DNA from: Actinoplanes solisilvae
GTDB lineage: Bacteria > Actinomycetota > Actinomycetes > Mycobacteriales > Micromonosporaceae
Length of the DNA: 45,795 bases
Direction of reading: 5' to 3'
Assembly: GCF_003999975.1 (NCBI RefSeq)
Contig: NZ_RJAC01000042.1
Span: 1 to 45,795 of the forward strand
Below are positions 32,600-40,473 of this stretch, piece after piece (position 1 is the first letter of the stretch; every line of letters starts with the position of its first letter). A program made the position numbers and the translations under genes. Below the pieces are notes generated by a model. It was not told the DNA's origin, did not search any database, and saw only the letters and a list, made by a program, of their open reading frames with translations.

Positions 32600-34063
32600 T
32601 CAGCTGGCTTGGCGGATGACGCGTGGCACCAGCGCCGTTGCGGCTTCGGCCTTGGCCCGTTCAGTTTCCAGCTCCTGGATGACGGACGTGTACGTGTCTG
32701 AGGTGATGGTGATCGTGGAGTGCCCGAGCATGTCCTTGATGTCGTTCAGGTCGGAGCCGGATGCCTTCAAGAAGGTCGCGGCGCAGTGGCGCAGGTCGTG
32801 TAGCCGGATCGGCGGCAGACTGGATTTCTCGATGAGGTCGTCGAAGCGTTTGGTGACGGTGTCGGGGTGCCATGGCGACCCGTCGGGTTGTACGAAGACC
32901 AGGCCTGCGCGGATCCAGGTCGGTCCGGACACGAGTTGCCATCTCGCGCGGCGGGCCAGGTGGGTGCGGGTGATCGCGGTGGTGGTCTGGTCGAAGGTGA
33001 CGGTCCGGTCGCCGGCTTCGGATTTGACCTTTCTGGTGATGGGTTGGTAGCCGTCGGTGGTGATCTGCTGGCTGATGACCGCGGTGCCGAGGTCAAGGTC
33101 GAGGTCGAGGTCGCGCAGGCCGACCGCTTCGCCGCGGCGTAGACCGCGGTGGAGCATGAGGGCGTACATCGGGTAGAGCAGGATGTCGTGGTCTTCGGCG
33201 TAGTCCAGGAATCGGCCGGCTTGTTCCGGGGTCCACACCATGACCGGGCTGGGCTTCTGGCCGGTGGCCTTCCAGTGTTTGACGGCCGCTGCTGTCCACA
33301 CCCTGGCCTTGGGGCGTTTCCCGGAGGGTAGTTCGATGTGGGCGGCGGGGTTGAACTCGATCAGCCGGTGCACGCGGATGGCATCGTTGAGTGCTTTGCG
33401 CAGGGTGGCGCGGATACGGTGCATCATCGCCGGTCCGGTGATGCGCTGTCCTTTGACGCTGGCACGCAGGGCGGGGTCGTCGCTGTCACGGGCCGTTTCA
33501 ATCTCGATGTTGCGGTCGGCGATCGCGGTGAACATGGCCTTGATGTGACCGACGCCGAGCTTTTCGATAGTGAGGTGCCCGAGGTGCGGTTCGAGGTGGT
33601 TGCGGATGTGGCTGTCGTAGGAGCGCCGGGTTCCCGGTGCGATGCTGCGGCCGGTGAGCCATTCGCGCAGGTAGTCACCGAGCAGCAGGGCTGTGGTGGC
33701 GGGGATGCCGGCTTTGACCCGGCGGGCGATCATGGTGCGGTCGGGCAGCGGGTCGGTCGGTTTGAGCTGGTCGAGTAGGTCCCCGATCTCGATGGTGAGG
33801 TCGCGGTTGTCACCGGCGAGGGCGAGCAGGCCCAGCACGCTGTCGCGTTCCTTGGCCGCGGTGTCGCGGCTGTCGAAGCGGTAGCGGCGCATTGGGCGCC
33901 GCTCGCCGTCGGCGGTCTTGGGTAGTTCGAGTTGGTAGGCCCAGCGGCCGTGGGTGGGGTGCCAGGCGCCGCCGGGGCGGCGCAGGTTCGGGCATCGGCT
34001 ACCGAGGCGTTTGCCGCTCAGATCCTTGCACCCGCAGTGCTTGAAGACGGAACCTTCCGCCAT
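32600..34063 (-). CDS. int: Tyrosine site-specific integrase
   Basis: The product is 487 aa, ATG at 34063. The N-terminal arm-binding region contains GDYLREWLTGRSIAPGTRRSYDSHIRNHLEPHLG, the core-binding SAM-like domain. The catalytic domain has Arg in MLHRGLRRGEAVGLRD, HxxR in RLHDLRHCAATFLKA, a second His in MLGHSTITITSDTYTSV, and the nucleophile Y458 in that last segment. A short acid repeat LRDLDLDLDLG is notable. It is of the type used by pSAM2-like integrative elements, acting on the tRNA-Lys 3' end next to its stop codon. All catalytic residues are intact. Confidence 0.95.
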   Translation of the reverse strand: MAEGSVFKHCGCKDLSGKRLGSRCPNLRRPGGAWHPTHGRWAYQLELPKTADGERRPMRRYRFDSRDTAAKERDSVLGLLALAGDNRDLTIEIGDLLDQLKPTDPLPDRTMIARRVKAGIPATTALLLGDYLREWLTGRSIAPGTRRSYDSHIRNHLEPHLGHLTIEKLGVGHIKAMFTAIADRNIEIETARDSDDPALRASVKGQRITGPAMMHRIRATLRKALNDAIRVHRLIEFNPAAHIELPSGKRPKARVWTAAAVKHWKATGQKPSPVMVWTPEQAGRFLDYAEDHDILLYPMYALMLHRGLRRGEAVGLRDLDLDLDLGTAVISQQITTDGYQPITRKVKSEAGDRTVTFDQTTTAITRTHLARRARWQLVSGPTWIRAGLVFVQPDGSPWHPDTVTKRFDDLIEKSSLPPIRLHDLRHCAATFLKASGSDLNDIKDMLGHSTITITSDTYTSVIQELETERAKAEAATALVPRVIRQAS

Positions 34064-34158
34064 GGTCGATCCTCCAGGATGTTGATGTCGGCGCAGCCCA
34101 GCAGGGGGCTGGCTGCGGATTTCCTGTCGTTAATCCACGCTCGATGAGCCGTGGATGG

Positions 34159-34428
34159 TCAAGTCGTTCGGTGACGTGGTCCGGTCCCGTCTGCGGGTGG
34201 CATCTGCAGTGCGGTGATGATCGCCGCGACGGGCACCCGGTAGCGGGATCCGAAGCGAAGGACGGGGACCGGGAACTCGCCGAGTTGGATGAGCTCGTAC
34301 GCCCGAGACCGGTTGATCTTGAAGATGCTGGCGGTGGTGGGCACATCGGTGACGGCGCCGAGCGCGCGGATGCGTTCCTCGGTCCAGAGTGTGTCGTCGG
34401 GCGTGCGGCCGGTGAGGTCAGCGCTCAT
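34159..34428 (-). CDS. Excisionase-like MerR/HTH_17-type DNA-binding protein
   Basis: The product is 89 aa. The central winged helix-turn-helix VTDVPTTASIFKINRSRAYELIQLGEFPVPVLRFGSRYRVPVAAI is typical of excisionase-family proteins (helix, turn, recognition helix with R-x-x-A-Y-E-L, then the wing with F-G-x-R-Y-R-V). The gene lies 95 bp upstream of int on the same strand, the usual Xis-Int order. It would bind the attachment region and favour excision. Confidence 0.85.
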   Translation of the reverse strand: MSADLTGRTPDDTLWTEERIRALGAVTDVPTTASIFKINRSRAYELIQLGEFPVPVLRFGSRYRVPVAAIITALQMPPADGTGPRHRTT

Positions 34429-34490
34429 CGCTCAGCAACCCCCAGCCGAGTCGTTCCGGGGCAGCCAGGTGAGACGGTGATGTGCCCGGC

Positions 34491-34536
34491 CAGCACCAGC
34501 ACCAGCACCAGCACCAGCACCAGCACCAGCACCAGC
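34491..34536. repeat. Hexanucleotide tandem repeat (CAGCAC)n
   Basis: The unit CAGCAC repeats without error about 7.7 times over 46 bp, 63 bp upstream of the excisionase-like gene. Read on the minus strand it would give Cys-Trp, Gly-Ala or Leu-Val dipeptide repeats depending on frame; none lies in a convincing gene. Such perfect short repeats change length by slippage. Confidence 0.9.
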
Positions 34537-34856
34537 GAGGTTCTCCGCCCGTGCCGTGCAGTCGGCTGTAGACGACGGCCTGCCCTTCCACCGTGTCGGC
34601 AGGTCGGCACGGCGGCGGTACGGCCTTTCGTACCGAGGCGTGCGGGAAGAACGACTGGCAGGCCACGGCCAGGCTGTCGTCAAACGCGGCGCGTAACGTG
34701 ACCGCTCGCTCGACCGGGACGGGCCCGTCCCGGTTTCCGCGGCGATGACCGCCGTAGGCGTCGCCTCGTCGGACAACCCTGCCTTGTGGTATAGACGGCC
34801 GCTGGCCACGGCGACCTGGCGCTGTCGCTCGCAGTGCCCGCCGCGGCCGGGACGGT

Positions 34857-35560
34857 CTGACACCCCAGGCCCTGGGCATGTACATGGGGTGCACGCCGGG
34901 TTCAGACCGCGGACATGCGCGGGAAGGTGTCAGCGACCACCGCGGAGCATGTTCGCCGGATAGACAGGGGTCGTGACCTGCGGTGTCATTGAGGTGTCAG
35001 AGCGATGTGCAAGCCTCGCTGGCGTCATGGACTGACACCCCTGCGGCGTCTCCATCGGCCAACGGGGCCACCAGTGCAACATCGAGGAAAGGGCACGTGA
35101 CACCGCACTGGCCTGCCGTCGGACCGGCGGCTGGCTGCACTGTCACGTGAGGGCAGCGTTGTTCAGTACGGTGACCCAGCTGCCACCCGCAGCCGGGCGT
35201 CTCAGGTGCGCGGTGGCAGAGCACGGCAGAGGTGGCACGCGGCGATGGCCGCGGCTCGCAACGGGGGTCAGCGCCCGGGCGGCCGGGCTCGAATGGCCGC
35301 CGCGGTCCCAGTGGTGGCTGGGTCGCAGCCCGCGTGCCATGACCTTGGCGACACCGGGGTGTCACAGCGTCGATGGCGCCGAACCGGAACGGGTGTCAGC
35401 GCCGCGCTCCGGCTTCGGCTTTCGGTTTTGCTGATAACAGGGGCGGGTGTCGCTGGCAACGCCGAATGGTGATCCAGGCGGATTTTGACTGGACAGCGTG
35501 GTGTCAGAGGTTGGTGTCATTGCGGTGTCAGAGCGGTAGGCGTTCGTCAGCTCTGACACA
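34857..35560. repeat. Iteron-like array of GGTGTCA motifs in a gene-poor region (candidate origin)
   Basis: Between the excisionase-like gene and 36045 I see no credible gene over 1.6 kb. This part holds twelve copies of GGTGTCA followed by G, T or C. Forward copies start at 34926, 34982, 34993, 35358, 35392, 35500, 35513 and 35524; reverse copies start at 34857, 35032, 35097 and 35553 (the last with one end mismatch). The pairs at 34982-35004 and 35513-35535 form a 23-bp direct repeat with a single mismatch. Clustered iterons near integrase and replication genes suggest an origin or a binding region for an element-encoded protein. Confidence 0.7.
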
Positions 35561-35901
35561 TCGCGTTTGGTAGGTGTAGGACCGAGGGGCGTCGCCCGCT
35601 CCACGTTTCACCCACGCATCCGCTTCTCATGCTGGCGGGCGGGAGATGGCCTCGACCGCCATCGTCACCCGCACCCGGTCACGGGGCTGCCGTACCCGGC
35701 CCGAAGGTCGGAGCCGCCGCGGACCGCCGATGGCCACCTCGGGACGGCCTGCCTGACGACGCCGTGACGGCACCATGCCGTCCCGGGGTGTCGGGTCAGC
35801 GGTAGACCGTGCCGGCCGGACGTCGAGGCCGTCACTGCTCCGTTGGGGCACCAGACCTTCTCGTCTTGGGGTCAGTGCGGGTGCCCGTGTGCGGGTCAGT
35901 C

Positions 35902-35929
35902 TCCGGGTCCGTCTTCAGACGGACCCGGA
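35902..35929. terminator. Perfect 12-bp hairpin with TTCA loop
   Basis: TCCGGGTCCGTC and GACGGACCCGGA are exact reverse complements around TTCA. There is no T-tract. It lies about 115 bp before the Replic_Relax gene and could be a terminator for upstream transcription, a leader hairpin, or part of a transfer or replication origin. Confidence 0.55.
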
Positions 35930-36044
35930 AACGGACACTGTTCGGCCCTGTGTTCGCAGCACAACTGCCAGGTGACAGAACCCGGCGCAGCTCAGGAACA
36001 CCAACTCGGTGTTCCCACCGCCCCATCTCCGGAAGGTACCTCCC

Positions 36045-36938
36045 GTGTCTGATCGTGTCCTGCGTGTCCAAGCAGCCCTCAGCCCCCGCGACCACCTGCT
36101 TCTGCAGTGGCTGCGTGACCACGGGGTGCTGACCACCCCGCAGATCGCCCACGCCCTGTTCCCGTCGTTGGACTTCGCCCAACGCCGCCTGCAACGCCTC
36201 ATCGGCCACGAGGTCGTCGACCGGTTCCGGCCACTACGGCAAGGCGGCGGCTCCTACCCCTACCACTACGTCATCGACCAACTCGGTGCCGAAGTCGTCG
36301 CCGCGCAACGCGAGCAACCCAACCCACGCCCCGGCTACGCCCGCGACAACCGCCGACGGTGGACCTCCGCCCGCATCCTGCCGCACCGCCTGGGCGTCAA
36401 CCAGTTCTTCACCGACCTCGCCGGACACGCCCGCACCCACCCCGACTACCAACTCCTGCGCTGGTGGTCGGAAACCCGAAGCAGCAAGACCGGGGCCTTC
36501 ACCCGCCCCGGCGAAACCATCTCCGCGCAGGCATTCAAAACCCCGATCCGGCCCGACGGCCACGGCATCTGGGCCCACCACCATCGGCAGGTACCGTTCT
36601 TCTTCGAGTACGACACCGGCGGCCCTGGAGGCGAACCCCTCACCGAACTGCTGCGCAAACTCGCCGGCTACGAACGCTTTACCATCCATGGCGGGCCTCG
36701 CTGGCCCATCCTGTTCCGCCTGCACTCCACCGAGCGCCAAACCAACCTGCACAACCTGCTCGCCGACACCCCGACCCAGATGCCCGTCGCCACCGCCGTC
36801 CTCACCGACACCACCCCCGACGCTGCCAGCCCGGCCGGACGATCCTGGCGACTGCACCGACACCCCGGCTTGCTCACCCTCGCCGAGTTCGCCGACGTCA
36901 TCCCCGACCTCGACGCCCCCACCGACCCCAGCGACTAA
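36045..36938 (+). CDS. Replication-relaxation (Replic_Relax) family protein
   Basis: The product is 297 aa; GTG at 36045 follows GGAAGG. The N-terminal winged helix LSPRDHLLLQWLRDHGVLTTPQIAHALFPSLDFAQRRLQRLIGHEVVDRF and the following YHYVIDQLGAEVVAAQ, LGVNQFFTDLAGHA, and PFFFEYDTGGPGGEPLTELLRKLAGYE match Replic_Relax, a family of actinobacterial plasmids and integrative elements implicated in replication or relaxation. The F-x-E-Y/x-D segment resembles a nuclease-like acidic core. It lies just after the iteron-like array, the natural candidate binding site. No FtsK-type ATPase gene precedes it, unlike many related elements. Confidence 0.85.
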   Translation: MSDRVLRVQAALSPRDHLLLQWLRDHGVLTTPQIAHALFPSLDFAQRRLQRLIGHEVVDRFRPLRQGGGSYPYHYVIDQLGAEVVAAQREQPNPRPGYARDNRRRWTSARILPHRLGVNQFFTDLAGHARTHPDYQLLRWWSETRSSKTGAFTRPGETISAQAFKTPIRPDGHGIWAHHHRQVPFFFEYDTGGPGGEPLTELLRKLAGYERFTIHGGPRWPILFRLHSTERQTNLHNLLADTPTQMPVATAVLTDTTPDAASPAGRSWRLHRHPGLLTLAEFADVIPDLDAPTDPSD

Positions 36939-37031
36939 CGACGCACCAGCCCGCACCCGAACGCCGAGCCCGGTGCTCGAACCCGCGGCAGCGCCAGTAC
37001 TACACCCGGCACCGACGCCGCCGTACCGACA

Positions 37032-37286
37032 TCACCCCCAGTCCCCACTGCCCTCACCGTGCGCACAAGCTAGTGGTGGTTCGCCGCCGACAGAGAGCAC
37101 CGCCGCCCTCAACGGCGACGTGTTTGGGGAACTTGCCGTTCTTACTGAGCGTGAGAGAACTTCTTCCGCAGCGGGACACTCTTTCTGCGCCCAGGAGAGC
37201 CAGCCGGTGTCTTCGCTGTAGTGCTTGGGCAGTTTCTTGTCCTTCCTCAGCGACAATCGCAGGCAGCAAGCCTCACAGTGAGCCAC
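37032..37286 (-). CDS. Small Cys-rich protein (possible zinc finger)
   Basis: The product is 84 aa. The GTG at 37286 lies 4 bases after the stop of the upstream minus-strand gene, with GAAGGGAA at ribosome-binding distance inside the end of that gene. The first 40 residues look like a real protein: AHCEACCLRLSLRKDKKLPKH and WLSWAQKECP, with H3, C4, C7, C8 and a later Cys as possible zinc ligands. The second half is low in complexity. No family is recognised; a chance frame is not excluded. Confidence 0.4.
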   Translation of the reverse strand: MAHCEACCLRLSLRKDKKLPKHYSEDTGWLSWAQKECPAAEEVLSRSVRTASSPNTSPLRAAVLSVGGEPPLACAHGEGSGDWG

Positions 37287-37290
37287 AAGG

Positions 37291-38157
37291 TCAGTTCCCT
37301 TCTGCTGTTTTAGCCTGCCGGCCGATCGCCAGCAGCTGGGCGATGGAGGCCGGCGGCTCGCCCAGCTCGGGCAGCTGGTCGACGCCGTTCAGCAGCCGTC
37401 CCAGCTGCGGATACAGGTGTGCCAGCTGCCGAATGTTGCGCATCTTCCCGGCGGCTTCCAAAGCGATCAGGCCGCGATGGGCCATGCTCAGCGCCCCATA
37501 GTCCAAGGGCTCGCGGTAGCTGGCGACCCAGCCGTCGAAGACGCTGGTGTGCTGCGGCAGCGCCAGGTAAGCCAGCTGGTACGGGGGACGGATTGCGCCG
37601 ATCGCGCCCTGCAGCAGCAACTCGCGCTCGCCGACGGGCAGCACGAGCGGGGCGCTCTGGTTGAGGCTGCCCTGGTGGACAGCCCGGTTGAGTTCAGGGT
37701 GCTGGGCGACGGTCGCGTCGACCAGCCGGCCGAAACTCTCGGCCCACACGACCGTGTGACCGTTGGTGGTTCCATCCGGGTAGACGGTGGCCTTGCCGTT
37801 CACGCCGATGCCGCCGTAGCGCCGACCATCCTTGGTGACTTCCACGTAGGCGGCCATCGTCTCGGCGGCGAAACCGAGGTGCCGCAGCGCGCCAACGATC
37901 TGCTCGCACACGGGCAGGCAGGCGTTGACGATATTGCCGCTGAGCTCAAGGTGGACCACCGTCAGCACGGCGTACAACGGCAGCGCCTCGATCGGACCCT
38001 TTACCAGCGAACCGAGCATCGGGCTGCCTGCCGCGGCAGGCAGCACCGGCGACTCCGGATCAAACGCCGGCCGCGACGACGGCGCGGTCATCCGAGCCGC
38101 CGGGATCGGCCGGCGAACCGGCTCACGCCGCTGCCGTTTCGTGTTCCGCTTACTCAC
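37291..38157 (-). CDS. Hypothetical protein of the integrative element cargo
   Basis: The product is 288 aa. The GTG at 38157 is preferred because GGAG lies 8 bases upstream; an earlier GTG at 38166 has the site too close. After a basic, disordered N-terminus (SKRNTKRQRREPVRRP) comes a domain with ALPLYAVLTVVHLELSGNIVNACLPVCEQIV, then YVEVTKDGRRYGGIGVNGKATVYPDGTTNGHTVVWAESFGRLVDATV, which looks like a compact alpha/beta fold, and a helical C-terminus with LIALEAAGKMRNIRQLAHLYPQLGRLL. I do not recognise a family. The small Cys-rich gene is coupled behind it. Confidence 0.65.
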   Translation of the reverse strand: MSKRNTKRQRREPVRRPIPAARMTAPSSRPAFDPESPVLPAAAGSPMLGSLVKGPIEALPLYAVLTVVHLELSGNIVNACLPVCEQIVGALRHLGFAAETMAAYVEVTKDGRRYGGIGVNGKATVYPDGTTNGHTVVWAESFGRLVDATVAQHPELNRAVHQGSLNQSAPLVLPVGERELLLQGAIGAIRPPYQLAYLALPQHTSVFDGWVASYREPLDYGALSMAHRGLIALEAAGKMRNIRQLAHLYPQLGRLLNGVDQLPELGEPPASIAQLLAIGRQAKTAEGN

Positions 38158-38625
38158 CGGGCTCACTCCAGTCAGGACGTCCGCTCCGCGGCACCACGCC
38201 GGGAGGTCGCCCTATTGCACGCTACGTCACCATCGCGACACCCTTCGATGTATTGCGTCGACCTAATCAGTTCGTCCGCGGCTTTGCCGCACACGACCTC
38301 TGCCGAATTGCCGCCAGCCGTTAGCGGCGCGCCGCTAGCATCATCCGATGGTCCTTGCGGCAGATTGAGGGACAGCCCTGGACGTCGTCGACCCATCCCT
38401 GCGGCGGCCGCGGGGCTGCACCACCGGGCGGGCACTAGCTTTCATCGTCGAACTCCCCCGCAGAATAAGCCGATCAGCGTGTCGTCGGGTCCGGCGAGGT
38501 GACGTCCTTGCAAGCCGGCTGGGTTTTGGTCGGCCCGAGAAGTGGTCAAGTTTGCGGGGTTCCGACGCTCTCGATGTCGATGGACGCCAGGGGGACGTCC
38601 TGCTTAGGGAGGTGGCGCTCAAGGA
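38158..38625. other. Gap between unknown gene and DUF1917-like gene
   Basis: These 468 bp contain no convincing gene. A perfect 16-bp palindrome, TAGCGGCGCGCCGCTA, is at 38322-38337 and could be an operator or the stem of a hairpin. The minus-strand promoter of the 37291 gene should be in the left part of this region. Confidence 0.4.
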
Positions 38626-39108
38626 TCAGGATGTCTTCGCCGCAGCCGACGATGGCTGCGGGTCTTGTTTGCGGGTCGTGAACTGCACGGTGTTGGACTG
38701 ACTGATGTAGGTCGCGGCGTGCCGGCCGTAGACGCCGCGGGTGGTGTCGTCGTCGGTTTTGTAGGTGATGCGCCAGGTGATGCCGAGTTCACGAAGTTCG
38801 CGCAAGACACGCCGGACGTCGTCTTCGTCGGTCCAGTCGGCGGTATAAACGACGATGACTCTGCGGGTTGGGTCGGTCTGGTGTGGGTTGGGGCGTGCGG
38901 TGGCGACTTCGGCAGACGGACCGAGCTTTCCTTCCAGCACGGCTTGGCTGATGATCTTCCAAAAATGGTCGACGTAGCGGACCGGCACGAACACCAGCCA
39001 TTTTCCGGCAGCGCCGTCGGCTCCTGAAGCTCGCTCGGGGGCCTGGACGGTGATCCACCAGTCATCGATCGTCTCGCTGGGAAGCTGCTCTATCTCCGGC
39101 ATCAGCAT
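38626..39108 (-). CDS. DUF1917 / Bles03-like protein (putative phosphothreonine lyase domain)
   Basis: The product is 160 aa; ATG at 39108 has AAGGA upstream. The sequence KWLVFVPVRYVDHFWKIISQAVLEGKLGPSAEVATARPNPH, then RVIVVYTADWTDEDDVRRVLRELRELGITWRITYKTDDDTTRGVYG, follows the DUF1917 pattern found in human Bles03 and in bacterial accessory loci (W-x-x-F-V...G-K-L-G-P-S-A-K-V-S-T...V-Y-T-x-D...L...Y-K-x-D...G-I-Y). The domain name includes 'putative phosphothreonine lyase', but activity is unproven. It is divergent from the pPIWI-RE operon and 210 bp from it, so it could be an associated gene. Confidence 0.75.
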   Translation of the reverse strand: MLMPEIEQLPSETIDDWWITVQAPERASGADGAAGKWLVFVPVRYVDHFWKIISQAVLEGKLGPSAEVATARPNPHQTDPTRRVIVVYTADWTDEDDVRRVLRELRELGITWRITYKTDDDTTRGVYGRHAATYISQSNTVQFTTRKQDPQPSSAAAKTS

Positions 39109-39227
39109 CTCATCCTTGCGGTCTCGCGGAGTCCACATGAGGCTACGTCGCTTCCGCGGTTGGGCGCCGCCCTGTCGGCTGGCTGCTGATGATTCGCGGC
39201 AGCGCCCGGCCGTGCGTGCCGTTGCGC

Positions 39228-39247
39228 GGTCACCTAGATGGGTGACC
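39228..39247. promoter_or_regulatory. Inverted repeat upstream of the pPIWI-RE operon
   Basis: GGTCACC (39228-39234) and GGTGACC (39241-39247) are reverse complements separated by TAGATG. The repeat lies 71 bp before the nuclease start and between the divergent DUF1917-like gene and the operon, so it fits an operator or promoter-proximal regulator site. Confidence 0.4.
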
Positions 39248-39318
39248 TATGAGTTGCTATCGCCCCATCTGGCCGCTCTCCTCGACTTCGGCATCGGAAA
39301 TTGTCAGAGGGTCCGTTT

Positions 39319-40473
39319 ATGGTGGCCCGCGTGTCGTTGTCTGCTGTGAAGGCGGCCCGCCGTCGTCGTGATCAAGCTGTCACCGCGTGCTGCCTCGCCG
39401 CCGCGGCTCTGGGCGATCCGGATCTCTCCGGTCATCGCCGGAGCAAGATGCTGATGAACTGCCTCGGCGCGTTGACCGCCACGTTCGTGGTGGGTGAGGC
39501 CCCGACGATGGCGCAGTTCCGGCGTGGGTTGCAGGGCCGGCTCGGTGATCTGCTGCCGTACGAGGTGCGCGTTGAAGGTCTTGATGACGTCGTGCTTCTT
39601 GACGATGTCGGGCAGATGAGTGACGAGGCTTGGGATCTGGCCGCCGAGCATTCCGTGCCGTCAGCCGCGTTCGAGGAGCACTGGCCGTGGGCGCGGGTCG
39701 CCACGGAGCAGGAGGAGCGGCGCCTTTTCGAGGTGATGCGTCGGATGCCCCAGGCTGACTACACGCGTGCCCGGGAGTTGCTAGTGGAGGCCCCGTCGGG
39801 TGATCTGCGCAAGTTGCGCCGGACGTGGGACAACCTGTGGGGTCGCGTTGAGCCGTATGAGCCGATCGTGCAGTGGAACTGGTGTCAGCTTCAGGGGTTT
39901 TGGTTTCCCTGCCCGGCCTGCCGGTGGCCGATGCGGGTGACGGTGCACGGCACGGTTGCGGATATCCGCTGCGAGGCGCACGCCCGGGCGGGTATCTCCT
40001 ACACCTGTCGGGTGGGAGGTTTCTCTGACCGGGCTCCAACCTTGCATCCCGCCGGGCACGATGCGCCGAGGGTGCGTGGTGTCCACGCGACTGCGGAGTG
40101 CCTGGCGGTGTCTCGCGCTGTCTGGCGGTACGTGACGCTGCCCGGCATGTTGGAGTGCGAGCTGCGTGATCATGCCCGTGCGCAGGGTGCCGAGGTCACG
40201 ATGTGGCCGCACAAGGACCGGTACGACCTGAAAATCACGCTCGGGGCCAGGGTGTGGAAGGTCGATGCGAAGGCGTGGGCATCCCCTGTCGCGTTGGCGG
40301 ACGCGTTGCGGGAGAGGGAGTCTCCCGAGCCGGGCTTGATCATCGTGATCCCGGATCATCAGCGCAGCAGTGCGTCACTCGTGGCCGATGCGATTCGGCC
40401 GGCGGGCTATCGCCTCATGGTGATGGCGGACATCAAGGCGGCGATCGTCGAGGCCGGCAGGGAGACGCGATGA
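39319..40473 (+). CDS. PD-(D/E)XK nuclease of a pPIWI-RE module
   Basis: The product is 384 aa; ATG at 39319 with AGAGGG upstream. The C-terminal domain has the restriction-endonuclease core: D303 in KDRYDLKITLGARVWKVDAKAW, followed by D316-A-K318, the (D/E)-x-K pair, and a later strand GLIIVIPDHQ. Four Cys (198, 201, 218, 230) around FPCPACRWPM suggest a zinc-binding insert. In pPIWI-RE modules a dedicated REase gene lies next to a DinG-like helicase and the pPIWI-RE gene, exactly as here, and is thought to cut DNA at sites chosen by the PIWI protein. The stop overlaps the helicase start by 4 bases. Confidence 0.82.
   Translation: MVARVSLSAVKAARRRRDQAVTACCLAAAALGDPDLSGHRRSKMLMNCLGALTATFVVGEAPTMAQFRRGLQGRLGDLLPYEVRVEGLDDVVLLDDVGQMSDEAWDLAAEHSVPSAAFEEHWPWARVATEQEERRLFEVMRRMPQADYTRARELLVEAPSGDLRKLRRTWDNLWGRVEPYEPIVQWNWCQLQGFWFPCPACRWPMRVTVHGTVADIRCEAHARAGISYTCRVGGFSDRAPTLHPAGHDAPRVRGVHATAECLAVSRAVWRYVTLPGMLECELRDHARAQGAEVTMWPHKDRYDLKITLGARVWKVDAKAWASPVALADALRERESPEPGLIIVIPDHQRSSASLVADAIRPAGYRLMVMADIKAAIVEAGRETR

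Noticed and set aside
34418..34894. Minus-strand frame with a (Cys-Trp) repeat
   Set aside because: The repeat is just the CAGCAC DNA repeat translated; the other frames give Gly-Ala and Leu-Val, and no frame has a ribosome-binding site or family match.
34491..35560. CRISPR array
   Set aside because: The CAGCAC units have no spacers, and the GGTGTCA motifs are irregularly spaced and in both orientations. No cas gene is present.
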